From Alentia gelatinosa (lineage: Eukaryota > Annelida > Polychaeta > Phyllodocida > Polynoidae): a stretch of 64,000 bases of DNA. The stretch lies in the NCBI GenBank assembly GCA_950022655.1, contig OX465579.1, forward strand, positions 179,432,303 to 179,496,302, in the 5' to 3' direction. This document shows, piece by piece, positions 41,458 through 52,206 of the stretch; the first letter of the stretch is position 1, and each line of letters opens with the position of its first letter. A program made the translations under genes and the position numbers. The notes under the pieces are model-generated. The model searched no databases. It was given only the letters and a program-made list of their open reading frames with translations, and was not told the origin of the DNA.

Positions 41458-42830
41458 GTAGGATGACAGGGCTGCTACGCGACTAGCGAGTAAGTGACCG
41501 ATTTGAACGCGGTTTTCGACGAATTTCGCGCGGAAATTTGTCTCATTTCTTCAGAACTTGACCGTGGTTGGTGGATTGAGGTCAGATGACCTCATTCCAG
41601 TGATTTCTTTGGCCACACGTTGAGACAAAGACACTTGAACTTGTTGTTCAACCAATCCCTGCAGCTGTTGTTTCAGTTTATGTCAACAAAGTGTGTGGCG
41701 CCCTCTGTGTTGTAGTTACAGGGTGGCGTCCTCTGTTGAGTTCCTGTGGAACTGATCATTCTGCTGCTACTCCTGCCCTCTATGGGGGAAAGTTGGAGTT
41801 GTTCTGTGCTTAGTAGAATCTATGGTCTGCATCTATGTGATGTCAAACCTGACTTACTCGTTAGTTTCGACAGAATATGTCACATCAGGCGTTTGTAAGC
41901 AACCTTTTGGTGGTCTGAGTGGGGGTGTCTACCTCAATATGTGGAGAGCTCCCCTGGTTATAAGGCGGTTTTCCTTATACTGATCCTACTGAAATTTCTT
42001 CCGCATTTCGGTTCAAATCTTTGGTCACGGTTAGTCGGTATGGATATTTTGTGAACTTGGGTATAATTATTTGTGCAAATTCATCCTGTCAGATGGGCCA
42101 CTGCCGTCGACTCTTTGCGAGTCCGATAGGGCGGTATCATTCTGACAGAAAATTTTTTTTTTGGTAAATATAAGTTTGGTGAACAGGGAGAGGTTCATCC
42201 CTGAGGATAACCAGGATAGGATCTTTATTATGGAAGGTGTCATCAGCGGCTTCAAAAAAGCCAACACAGACACCGGTGCAGCCAGAGCGGAACAGGATAA
42301 CCACACGTCAGCCATTTCCACAGACAATAAGAATTCGGTACTCAATCAGATTCAGGAGGAGTTGAGGAGAACCATGCCTGGAGGACGCCCCCCGCCTTCA
42401 TCAAAAAAGAGGATGACGTATCCAACACTTATAGGAGCGTGAAGGTGCACCGTGACAATGTTCCCCTTGCAGGACTAAAAGGGAGTTTAACCCAGGAATT
42501 CCTACCTATATGATAGACACCCGCCTCGGAGATCAGAGGATCAAAGGTCACGGACTGTGCACTGCACAGGCCTGGATGAATGCCCTATTGCTGACCCCCA
42601 ACATCCCTCAGGATGGCCCTGCGTTTGTGATATCAGACACCGAGCTGCACGCCCCATTACAGTGAGTGCTTTCTCGGGGGGGGGGTGATGTCCACTCCGA
42701 TGACAGCCGGGGTAGACACTGCCCCCCCCCCCTCGGCTTCCACAGCTTCAGGAGAGGGGGGGCTAGCTTGTGGCAGATTGGAGTACCAGAAGCCTGTATC
42801 CAGGGCCTTGTTTTTTTAGTCAATACAGTC
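41458..42830 (+). pseudogene. DIRS-like tyrosine-recombinase retroelement remnant
   Basis: Plus frame 42161-42442 holds RFIPEDNQDRIFIMEGVISG and QIQEELRRTMPGGRPPPSS, resembling the segment just before the RT in DIRS-like polyproteins. At about 42735-42810 the frame reads FHSFRRGGASLWQIGVPEA, the H-x-x-R box of tyrosine recombinases. The RT between them is missing, so this is a collapsed copy. 41458-42160 may be its noncoding end. Confidence 0.55.
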
Positions 42831-42837
42831 TTTAGTC

Positions 42838-44330
42838 TGGCAGCCTGGCCTAGTTAGACTATAGGCCAGGTGACGGGTTCCATTTTTGTGGTGCATTATT
42901 GGTAATGCCTCCTGGTTCCCCGCTCATCCGCTAGAGGGCTCGGCGGAATTAGGTGTATAACAGGTGGATACCTGGGACCCGTTCCAATAGCCTGTAGGAC
43001 TCCGTTATTGGGTTTAGTGACACAATAGCAGCACTTCGCGTTGCAAAAGTTAAGGGACAACCTTTTGTAGGACATAGGGTAAGAGACAGGTGCAAATAGT
43101 GGCTTGTACCATTTCAGAAGTGGCTGTCCAGCCACTAAAAGGGTCACTATAGTGTCTATAATAGCGAGAGGGGAAACCCTCTTGTTTTTTATGTCACAAA
43201 CGTGTAACTTCTGTTCCCGTAGGAATTAAGCTATGAAACTTTAACCCAAGTTAGGGACACATACAACTTATAAACATGCCAAATATGAAGGATATCGGCC
43301 CATGCAATCCGTTATTCGTATTTGAATTTTGTCATAGAAAATGTTGCTCTGGTGTCCAGTGTAGAATTACTCAAGCGCAGTCGCTAATTTATCCAGTGAC
43401 CTTCACCTTGACACCACTTGTTCCCGATAGCACTAACACCATCCATTGTAAGGCCCAGGCAGCAAAGTCACTATGTCACCAACAGTGAACAGACACACCA
43501 CCCCAATAGTGACATGCCTTTTGAAACGAGAATTAAATTTTGTCATTATTCCTGTCACTATTGCTGTCACTAGTGGTGTCACTAAGTGGCTTAGTGACAC
43601 ATTCTATTGAAACGGGTCCCAGCACAGAGTAGAGAGATACCAGCCAAACCACAACGCTGGTTCCCGGTGTATAAGCTCGTCAGAGGCGGGCACCAGCCAA
43701 AGTTGAAGCACAGAGTAGCGTTGTTGAAGGTTGTGCCTGTGGAACCCGTTACCTGTCCCTTATTTCATATGGGCAGGGAACCAGTCCATACAGTCTTAGG
43801 CTGAGATTAGCCTGGCAGCCTGGCCTAGTTAGACTATAGGCCAGGTAACGGGTTCCATTTTTATGATGCATTATTGGTAACGCCTCCTGCTTCCCCGGTC
43901 ATCCGCTAGAGGGCTCGCCGGAACTAGGTGTATGACAAGCGGATACCAGCCAAACCACTATGCTGGTTCCCGGGGTATCTGCTAGTCACAGGCGGGCACC
44001 AGCCAAAGTTTAAGGTCGTGCCTGTGAAGGACGTAGGAACCCATTACCTGTCCCTCATTTCATTAGGGCAGGGAACCAGTCCAGGCTGAGATCTGCAAAG
44101 ATATCTATAGACTGGTTCCCTGCCCAAATGAATAAGGGGCAGGTAACGGGTTCCTACGTCCTTCACCTAGACTGTAGTATATCTCCGCCGAGCCCCCTAG
44201 TGGATACCCTGGGAACCAGCGTATCTGGTGGTTTGCCAATGGAGGCGTTACCAATAATGCACCATGAAACTGGAACCCGTTACCTGGCCTTTAGTCTAAC
44301 TAGGCCAGGCTGCCAGGCTAAGATATCTAA
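42838..44330. mobile_element. Nested MITE cluster
   Basis: A MITE of about 650 bp with termini cctgggacccgttccaatag (42971-42990) and ctattgaaacgggtcccag (43604-43622) sits inside or beside another family. That family's end, ctggcctagttagactatag, occurs at about 42844 and 43817 and, inverted, at about 44290-44315. Element 43812-44323 has inverted repeats near 48 bp. Short ORFs here are element shadows. Confidence 0.65.
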
Positions 44331-44404
44331 TCTTGCCAGATACCAGCTACAGCACTGGCGCAGTTGTATTGATCAACATTTAATCGGGTCTCAGGGGTGT
44401 CTTG

Positions 44405-44500
44405 CATCAGCAAACGTTTTGGAGTCATAGGTTAGGCATCCGGCAGTCGTGCTGGAGATCAGGGGTTCAAACCCAGGTGCTAGCACATAATTTTCACCTA
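44405..44500 (+). ncRNA. tRNA-like SINE head (candidate)
   Basis: A B-box-like ggttcaaaccc at about 44465-44475 with an upstream A-box-like taggttaggc suggests a tRNA-derived SINE promoter. Acceptor stem pairing was not established. Confidence 0.3.
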
Positions 44501-44517
44501 GAAAATGTGAAAAGGAT

Positions 44518-44662
44518 TTGGTTGTGGTTGTGGCTGTGGCTGTGGCTGTGGCTGTGGCTGAAGTTGTGGGTGTGGGTGTGGGTGTAGTTGTGGCTGTGGC
44601 TGCTGGTTTGGTTGTAGTTATGGCTGTGGCTGTAGTTGTGGTTGTGGGTGTGGGTGCGGACT
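44518..44662. repeat. TGTGGC/TGTGGG simple repeat
   Basis: Imperfect hexamer array ggctgtggctgtggctgtgg and variants. The Leu-Trp frames over it are spurious. Confidence 0.9.
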
Positions 44663-45149
44663 GTTAAGTGCGGACTGGTGACTGAGGACTGTTGAGTGAC
44701 AGGAGCATCTTGTTTTCTTGTTCTCATGTGGTCACATGGCCCTAAGATACCTCTAAGACACCTCTAGGACACCTCCAACCTTGTCTTGGCCTGAGACCGT
44801 TTTGAAGCCAATTTGAGCTAAAATAGCCTAAGATATCTTAAGATAAGATTCTACAATTTACCCCGGACGCACTACAATGTCAGCAATGATGGCCAATAGT
44901 GTCGCTGACATAATAGCACATTGGGATATCTATCGAAGCGTGTCATAGTCCATCGTAGCAGGTGGGAGGCATGTCTCATGAGATGTATTACCCTTTGTAT
45001 TGGTTTTCTTTAACAACTTTGAACCTCAGACATGTTGTTAGAAACTGTATTGATATCTAATTTCAGGAACTTAATTTCATGCAGCAAACCAATAATTAAT
45101 CAGACAGGCCAATAAACCTGTGAGTTCTGAGCTGTATGAATTATTTTCT
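44663..45149. other. No gene seen
   Basis: No exon on the plus strand. On the minus strand this would be the 3' UTR of the candidate transmembrane exon next door; no clear AATAAA was found. Confidence 0.3.
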
Positions 45150-45248
45150 CTAAGCGATAAGGAGAAAGATAACAAGAGAAATAACAATAACAACTCCACC
45201 AATGCCAATTTGAACAAATATGATAATAGAGAAAATAAAAAATTTGCC
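45150..45248 (-). CDS. Candidate terminal transmembrane exon, antisense to the Ig gene
   Basis: Minus strand: acceptor catgatatacag|GGCAAA, then 32 codons and TAG. They encode GKFFIFSIIIFVQIG followed by IGGVVIVISLVIFLLIA, a strongly hydrophobic single span with no cytoplasmic tail. An upstream candidate exon (45400-45479 minus, tctgtcctcag acceptor, gtatgt donor) has the right donor phase but contains a TGA. The gene may be a pseudogene or the exon model may be wrong. Hydrophobicity and the acceptor are the only evidence. Confidence 0.4.
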   Translation of the reverse strand, partial: GKFFIFSIIIFVQIGIGGVVIVISLVIFLLIA

Positions 45249-46744
45249 CTGTATATCATGGGCTTAATGTTTCATGCAATCAGCTAATAGCTTGATATTA
45301 TAAATAAGACATTGAATTTTGTCCTTGTTTGAATGAGAGGCAGTGGAAAGGTTGGAGATGAAATAGTGAAACAAAAATAAGTGCACATCAACATACCAGC
45401 CAAAGTTCCTGGAGGAAAGAACCCCATCAGTTCTGCTGGGGGACAGCAAAGGCAAAGAAGGTCCCACCATCCACATAATCTGAGGACAGAGGTTCTTAGC
45501 AGTGACAACAACAATAAATGCATATACATATATATTGCATATCCAACCAGCTGAAGCATGTTTTTTCCTTGTGGAGATAAAGATAGTCAATGAATGCACA
45601 TGATATATTTGACAAGTGGGTGCCAAGTTTTGTATATGTACCGGTCACTGGCCATCATGGTCAAACTACCCCGACATAGGTTCATAGGCCACCCTGTAGT
45701 TCGATGAGTCGCAGGTTGATTCGAGGTTGGAAAGAACCAGAGGCCTTTCTACTACTCACATCAAGACAAAACACATGAATGTAATAAACAAGAGTTTATC
45801 AATCAGAGGCTGTTGCTATCCTCGTTCCCTAGCCAAAGTTAGGTAAGTCACAAACAGGTCAGGCTGAATCTACCAAAGTTGAATGACCCTGACCAAGCTA
45901 CCAAAAGATTATGGAAAGTTTGCACTCTCTGTGAGAACCGAGGTCTGCTCCTCTCCCGAGAAGCATGATGAGTGATCTGCCGGGTACCTGCCACCCTGAC
46001 TATATATAAAGTCTGGTTACCTAACAAAGGGCGAACATGTGCACGGATACTACTTACACCGGGGGCAGATACAACACGTCCTCTGATGAGAAAAAAAGGA
46101 AACGTCTGATATTTTCTCAGTGAATGTCTGGCTTCTCACTCATCAATACCTAAGATATAGTGTGAATTGACTGAGAATTGCAAGTGAATCATGACACACT
46201 TGAAAATAAACACCAAGATTGGGAGTTCAAGGTGACCTGGCAGGAATGGAACATGTATCAGGGGGGGGGGTAGTATGTAGATTACACACTTGTTCAATGT
46301 TAAATCTTTATGGACAAAGAACATTCTATGAGATATTTGAAGGAAGCTGTCAGATATTGTACAAATTATATTCCAATTTGTGGATATTTCAGAGATGGAG
46401 AGCAATCTTTTTTTAATGGAACCAGACATGGACATCGGGATAGGACATCATAACAGGGAAATAGATGGACTGCCTTTAAGAGAAACCTGTGTATATGTGA
46501 ACATAGGAGTATCACATTGTGGCAGCAAGAAAGAAATGCAGATTTTGTACTGCATGTATGCCTAACAAGATTAAACCGTCTGCTTTTATCACTTTGAAGA
46601 ACCTCTGAAAAGCATAAAAAAGTCCTCCAGGCATGGCTAGTAAGCTGATCAATTGGAAGTGTAATAGAAGCAGATTGTACTGAGCTCACAGGACAAAAAG
46701 GAGAACCAAATTCAGCCCTTATATACTCTGTGAGAAATGTGCAG
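45249..46744. other. Intron with possible LTR-like segment
   Basis: 45690-46075 has features of an LTR (ataaacaagagtttat, tatatataaag, C/G-rich blocks, acaaca end) but no duplication was found. The remainder is AT-rich with a poly-G run at 46260-46270. Confidence 0.35.
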
Positions 46745-46872
46745 CTTCACAGAGCAACGAGTTCAGCAGAAGGTAAAAGAGTTCACTTTGTTGGTCAACG
46801 CCACATGACATCGGAGGATCTTACTCTCACTTTCCTTTGGAAACCTCTTGCTTTGGGGATGTTTGTAGATCA
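46745..46872 (+). pseudogene. Candidate Ig exon B3, interrupted by a MITE
   Basis: From aaatgtgcag|CTTCAC the frame reads VHFVGQRHMTSEDLTLTFLW then KPLALGMFVDQ. This lines up with the E-F strand part of exons B1/B2 (LKIKGMYWSTAGKYNVEV). A 50-bp AGCTGTTTC-type hairpin MITE begins at 46873, just before the region encoding the G strand, so the exon is broken. The acceptor polypyrimidine tract is weak. Confidence 0.4.
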
Positions 46873-46922
46873 GGGAGCTGTTTCAAAACGTGGGTTAAGT
46901 CTATGGTTTTGAAACAGCTCCC
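46873..46922. mobile_element. 50-bp hairpin MITE inside exon B3 remnant
   Basis: gggagctgtttcaaaac and gttttgaaacagctccc are inverted repeats around a loop of about 16 bp. Same termini as the copy at 53716-53949. Confidence 0.7.
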
Positions 46923-47434
46923 AGGTCGAGGATGTATGCCCTTATATCATCTATTACAAATATATGTATATGCATTTTCGGTACCTGGAAGAGCACCATA
47001 CGGTGAATGTACATTTTTTTAATTACAAAGGTGTGCCGTTGTAGATTTTGGACAGGAAATAAATGTGGTACAAGAGGTTTATCAGTTTTAAGGTTTTTAT
47101 GTATCATTGATAAAGTAGGTGCCAACACTAGCTTCCTAGTGTTCTATATCAGCTCATCAATGCAGATGCATTCTGGTCAATTCTCCATGGTCCATAACCT
47201 GTGCATTGTCGATTGTTTTAGTGTGTACAGGGGTGAGATGAATACAGAAAGCAACTTGTTTTGATCAAAGTTGTTATTTTCCAACTTGTTTGAATGCTAC
47301 TAGATATTCACTTGGCAGTTGCCTCGTTCATATCATTCCGCATCAAACTCATGGAGAACAATGACTTTGAGCAAAACTTGTTGTTTTCTTCTTTAATTTG
47401 CCTTATTAAATATTTTCCCTTCTAAGTAGCCCAG
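46923..47434. other. Intron with a segment duplicated at 52.56 kb
   Basis: 47210-47400 closely matches 52590-52770 (gtgtacaggggtgagat, agaaagcaact.gtttt, catatca..ccgcatcaaactcatg). No exon seen within it. Confidence 0.5.
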
Positions 47435-47603
47435 GTGTCGCACAAGTGCAGGCCAAGTGCTCAGGACTTGTCTACACTGTCGTCGTAGCTGACTCAAACA
47501 TGGACTCGATCGCCATACCCTGCAGATCACCACCCTACAAAACTCGGGTCCCTGCACACTCACCTACACAACTTTCTATCATGTGTAGAATGTTTATTTG
47601 TGG
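47435..47603 (+). CDS. Ig exon C3 (third module)
   Basis: Acceptor aagtagcccag|GTGTCG, donor ATTTGTGG|gtgagc; phase 1 to 2 and 169 nt, exactly the length of C2. It encodes GVAQVQAKCSGLVYTVVVAD then SNMDSIAIPCRSPPYKTR. The two Cys correspond to the A- and B-strand Cys of C1/C2. The C-strand Trp is missing, suggesting relaxed constraint. The donor lies just before an in-frame TGA. Confidence 0.55.
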
Positions 47604-48786
47604 GTGAGCGGTAAGTACTACTTGAGTTTTTTACATGTATGGAGTTTTTATTGACCAAACCAACAATACCGAACCATCGTCTAGACCCCTGGTCAGATGA
47701 TGGACTTAACTTACGCATTTTCAGTGACAGTAGACATTGACCAGGTTGTTTAACCATTGACGCAACTCTCACGATGAGAGGTTGGTATGTACTAGTGGCC
47801 TAAGACTGGATGAACATCATGTATGAATTTTGCATGAGTAATTGCCATAGCATGAGAGGTAGGCATGCATTAACCATGTAATTGACCAAAGAATGCCTGG
47901 CTGGCCATTATGCATGAATTATGCATGATTAATAGCCAAATGATTGTACCGTTAGCATAAGTATCAGGTTAGTATGGTTATATTTGATCATTCTTTGCTT
48001 GAAAAAGATATTGTAAGTGTAACTTTGCAGGATTTGATATGTGCAAATTTGTCAAATCATCATCTAGAAATATATAAGGGAAGAAAAAGTGATTACGGTA
48101 CCATATAATGTGAATGCATATAGTGACAAGACATACTTGTTAATTATACTGGCTGCTATGTTCCAGTGTTTTTGCATGCATATTCAGTGGTACAGAGACA
48201 GTAATACAGATAAGTTCAACAATATCTGGACACAACATGAATGCTGATTACCCATAGAAGGATTATCAGCAGGCAAAGTGCTGTACAATGATTAGAGTAT
48301 GTCGAATAGAAGAATTAATGGGATGTAATAAACAACAGGGTTAGTAGTGTGGTACCTACTTTAATGAGAGGGTCTAAAGCATGCCAACAACTCCACCATA
48401 TTTGCGGCAACTGTTAAGAATTTGTCATTTTTCATACATTTTGTTTGCTCATCATTCTTTTCGCCTCTCTAAAAGGTATATATTTTCAGCTTGGACTAAT
48501 GGCCATTGTGTACTTAGTCAATCAAAAACATTACATAGTAATGCACTTCATTAGTCATAAAGTTATTTTCAAAAGGAGTGTTTATTCCATTTTGATATTT
48601 TGTTATTTGATGATTGGATAATATGTTCAGTTACCTTGTAAACAAATAATCTAACAAACTTTTAACTCTGTTTCCAGTGAATACTTTGCCTTCATGGGCC
48701 CTAGTCAATTTTACGGAGTCTCAATTTTGTTTTACAATTGAAAGTAAATTATTACATATGTACATGGTTTTCCTCCTATCTTATAA
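47604..48786. other. Intron; possible broken start of D3 region
   Basis: AT-rich. A plus frame opens at 48678 after tctgtttccag and reads NFTESQFCFTIES, but its frame does not join the D3 sequence that follows. No other exon seen. Confidence 0.35.
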
Positions 48787-48904
48787 TCCACTCATTGTAT
48801 GGTCTGGTGCTACCCCTGTCACCTGGTCAACACCACGAGCAAGGGAGACATCTGCCTTAACATGGAGACTCAGTATCAGGTCCTGGTCTTTGCCATCACA
48901 CCTG
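48787..48904 (+). pseudogene. Ig exon D3 remnant without a 3' splice acceptor
   Basis: The frame reads WCYPCHLVNTTSKGDIC then LNMETQYQVLVFAITPG and ends at CACACCTG|gtaaat in phase 1, as in other D exons. The Cys pair spacing (12 residues) is near the D pattern. Upstream is a pyrimidine-rich stretch (tttcctcctatcttataat) but no AG, and a TAA lies in frame, so normal splicing into this exon looks lost. NTT is a potential glycosylation site. Confidence 0.45.
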
Positions 48905-49039
48905 GTAAATATTAAAGAGTTATTTTCTTCTTCTTTTATTTCTTCAGAAGTCTTTAATTCATTTACAAGATTTTGATTACTGAAAAATAGAATCTACTCA
49001 CTAATATCCCTTTATCCTGACCATTGTAAAATAATCCAG

Positions 49040-49137
49040 TAGAAGAAATGTCCCTCAGAGAAAAACCTCTAGGAAATAGACCAGTGTGTGTCTTTATTAC
49101 AATTATATACAGCGGTATCATGCCTAGTGAGATTTCA
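49040..49137 (+). CDS. Candidate Ig exon A4
   Basis: Acceptor aaataatccag|TAGAAG, donor GAGATTTCA|gtaaaa; phase 1 to 0, as for A exons. It encodes EEMSLREKPLGNRPVCVF then ITIIYSGIMPSEIS. RPVCVFIT could be a B strand carrying a Cys. Because D2, A3 and D3 all end in phase 1, this exon can follow any of them in frame. Confidence 0.4.
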
Positions 49138-49781
49138 GTAAAACATCAAAACACAACTTCTCCAATCTCCACCTGGTGGTATCTGGTCACTCAGACCCGA
49201 ACATTCCACAAAGCCACTTCCCTTACATGTGAGGGCTAGAAAATTAACCAATCTAGAAGGAGACTCATTAGGAAGAGGCTCTAAGCAACCAAGCAAGCCA
49301 ACGAAAGTCGAACATCAACTTGCCAATCATTCTTCTTTTGGTTCTTGGCCAGATTGATTCTTTATGTGAGCATTGCCCTTTTATAACCAGAAAAGACAAC
49401 TTCAAGTCAACAGTTTCTTGAAATCTGTTTTACATAGTCTTGGGCTATGGTTGCATTGTTCTAAAGGAGGGTATTATAATTGACCCATCAAAGGTGTGAG
49501 CAGGTACAATAGTCTATGCAGATCTATCTATTCCCACTATTAGGTTTAAAGGAGTTGTGTAAATATAGGCTGATTTTGTTAAAGAAATACTCAGATTTCT
49601 CAAGATACACAATGGGTAACAAAGCACAAATATGATATGCACTAATTTGTCCTACCTAAAGACAACATTATTTATCCAGCAAATACATAGAATCTAGCTG
49701 GTACCTTTTTATTACCGTAGATGCATCTATGTTACTAGAATATATCAAATCAAATAGATTGCATTATCTTACACAGTGCAG
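49138..49781. other. Intron, nothing recognised
   Basis: No repeat or exon seen. Confidence 0.35.
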
Positions 49782-49865
49782 AGGTACAAGGTACCAGTCT
49801 ATACCACCAGGGAGGATGCCACCAACTCGAGACACTTCACCTTAGCTGAGCCTTCAGGACTTGTG
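49782..49865 (+). CDS. Candidate 84-nt exon preceding the terminal exon
   Basis: Acceptor acacagtgcag|AGGTAC, donor GGACTTGTG|gtaaga; phase 0 to 0. It encodes RYKVPVYTTREDATNSRHF then TLAEPSGLV. It joins exon A4 upstream and the terminal exon downstream in the same phase. No domain is recognised; it may be part of a final Ig- or FN3-like domain. Confidence 0.5.
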
Positions 49866-50185
49866 GTAAGATAATTGTGGCAGATTGTGGCAGATTAAAA
49901 TGTTTACAAGCTATACTTAGAATGTTTGAAGATACACTTGTGGCTGTATTTAATTCAAAACATACATGTTCTACCTTACATAGATGAAAATCAAAATCGG
50001 CAGACTCAGAAAAGGAAACCAAACTACGGAATGAAAATTAGTTTTTTCTTATATCTGTCAAAAAGGGTCTGTCATTTGTCTTGATATCTTTCGAAAAAGG
50101 TTTGTCATTGCAATATCCAATATAGCTCAATAATTCTTAGATATATAAACCTTGCTGTTACAGAGGCCCTAGTTCCCGGTTTTGA

Positions 50186-50437
50186 AGAACAGAGACGATT
50201 CCGGCTTCATCAAGAAATACTTCATTTACTTTAGAAGAGTTAGACAAACAAGAAGAGAGTTCCGAGGATGTTCTTGGAGCCATACCTGTTATACCTGTTC
50301 CTTATGTGGCGTTTCCATCTCGTGACAAAAACCCAACCGGTAATTTTCACGCTGTACAAAGTTCAGTCGCTGGTTCTCGGTGGCACATAAGGGGCAACCT
50401 GCTCTACTCGCATGTGTTCCCAATTGGCATTTCAAGG
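50186..50437 (+). other. Unassigned 84-codon open frame ending at a donor-like site
   Basis: An open frame without ATG, bounded by TGA at 50183 and TAA at 50438. It reads TLEELDKQEESSEDVLGAIP, VIPVPYVAFPSRDKNPTGNF and later SRWHIRGNLLYSHVFP. A good donor (TTTCAAG|gtaaac) overlaps its end. It is either an alternative exon or a fragment of an unknown element. Confidence 0.3.
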
Positions 50438-50440
50438 TAA

Positions 50441-51690
50441 ACTGCAGACAGCATTGACTATTTCTGTTTCCACCTGATGATTATTGCGGGAATGGGTCAC
50501 ATGATCAGTCACTGATGTGAAATACCTTTACATCACCTTGCTGAGAACACTCGGTTTAGGGAAACTTAAAGAATTTACTTTTCTAGGGGAACACAGAAGT
50601 TCCTATTTTATTTTTTTGGAAATAGTTAGATTTTTAAAGAAATGGTATAGTTTTTGACAAAGGGATGAACTCGAAAGGTAATGCATCTCTCTGTTTGACA
50701 AAATGTTTATAAACAAAGTTAAGCCTTTCTTTTGAAAGCACCAGAATTTCTTAAATGGAAAGAGAGTCTGAAAAGTATCAACTATTCTGGCACATTTACA
50801 AGAATGTTTATAAGGCCACTAGGTCTACCAAGTTGCAGTCCCTTCACTATAGAATCATGCATATGATTGTCCCCTCAAATCAAATTCAAATATGAAAAAA
50901 GATTTTGGGATTCCAAGAGTTGTTCCGTCTGTGGGAATATTGATACTTTGGAGCATACTTTGGATACTTTGCAGAGTCTCTGATTTCTGGAATCAGACTG
51001 AAAACTGGTTTAGAGTTACACCTTGGACATTAACCCCAAGTATGTATTTGTGATGAGACCAAGACGGCTGAGAGTTTTATCAAATTTTACATTTATCCAC
51101 AATGGCTATTCAATTACCATCAGCTTGGACTGTACTAATGGAGCCTCAAATTCAGAAATAGACTATGAAGTACCTTCTTAATAGATAAAGAAAATATATT
51201 CAAGAAGTGGGATAAACCTATGAGTAAATTACAACATTAGTGATTTATCTGTCGATAATCGCAACAAACAAAAGGGTGACTCTTTGGCTATTATTCAAAA
51301 ATTTAATTCTGAAAGAATGATCTAGAGGTAATATCATGGGTATAAAGTAATGAAAGGATTAATGAAAATGAGACAAAAGTTTGAAGAATCACAATTAGAC
51401 TGGGCACCCACCAACGCCAATACAAGCCGACGCGCACAGATACAAATTGAGGGTGCATGAAAAAGGTGCCATGGTCTATTCACATTGTTTCTTTTTTTTT
51501 TAAGTTTTTCATTTATCCTATTTCCACATTGTATCGGGCACTTGTAACCTTTATGATATTCCCATTGTTCAGCATTAGAATTATAAAATAGGCGGAATTC
51601 TATAAATTGAATATGATGAATATGATGAATATGGACATCTATGTGTTCCATGTGAATGATGTGTTCTGTTAAACACGTGACATCACCCTC
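50441..51690. other. Intron, nothing recognised
   Basis: AT-rich, with an intriguing but stop-rich 50850-51250 stretch that vaguely resembles the LINE ORF2 C-terminal region (for example a KICSVCGNID-like stretch in broken frames). No clean exon. Confidence 0.3.
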
Positions 51691-51694
51691 CTCT

Positions 51695-52206
51695 ACTGAG
51701 AGATGGCTGGAGCTCCGATCATCGACCCGGGTCGACAGGATCCAGCTCTGGCCAAGACATGTCTGTACACAGCAGGGGTGAGGTCAACCAAATACCCTCT
51801 CAGCCAGCCATGTTCTGTCACAAGGAAATGATGAACACCCACACCTTAAAAACACACAATCATGACGGAACAATGACAAGTCTCAATCTTGAACCGGTTT
51901 TCGGGTATCCACCTTCACATCCAAGATGTCGAACAAGGCGGGGAGGATTCATAGAATTGATGGAACATCACATGACCGGATGAACGGCGGGAAACTCGGC
52001 CTCCGTCGGCTGAGGGCTGGACTATCGGAGGTCCGAAGCCGGTGGGTCTGCCGAGTTCGATACTATCACCAGATCATCCACCAACATGACAACATCATCA
52101 CCGGGATGATGGAGGGCATGCACCACCATTGCTGTCCAGGGCTGACCACTGTAGGTCTGCGGGCGGCAGGTCGTCCCGTCCGATATTTTTTTTTTTTTTT
52201 TTTTTT
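51695..52206 (+). other. GC-richer insert of unknown nature with poly-T end
   Basis: A short ATG frame at 51702 reads MAGAPIIDPGRQDPALAK then TCLYTAG|gtgagg. A second ATG frame opens at 51926 (MSNKAGRIHRIDGTSHDRMN). Base composition differs from the surrounding AT-rich intron, and it stops at a T-run at 52183-52206. It is likely an inserted element or a processed fragment; no family is recognised. Confidence 0.3.

Noticed and set aside
44402..44587. Leu-Trp repeat frame
   Set aside because: It is a TGTGGC simple repeat read in frame.
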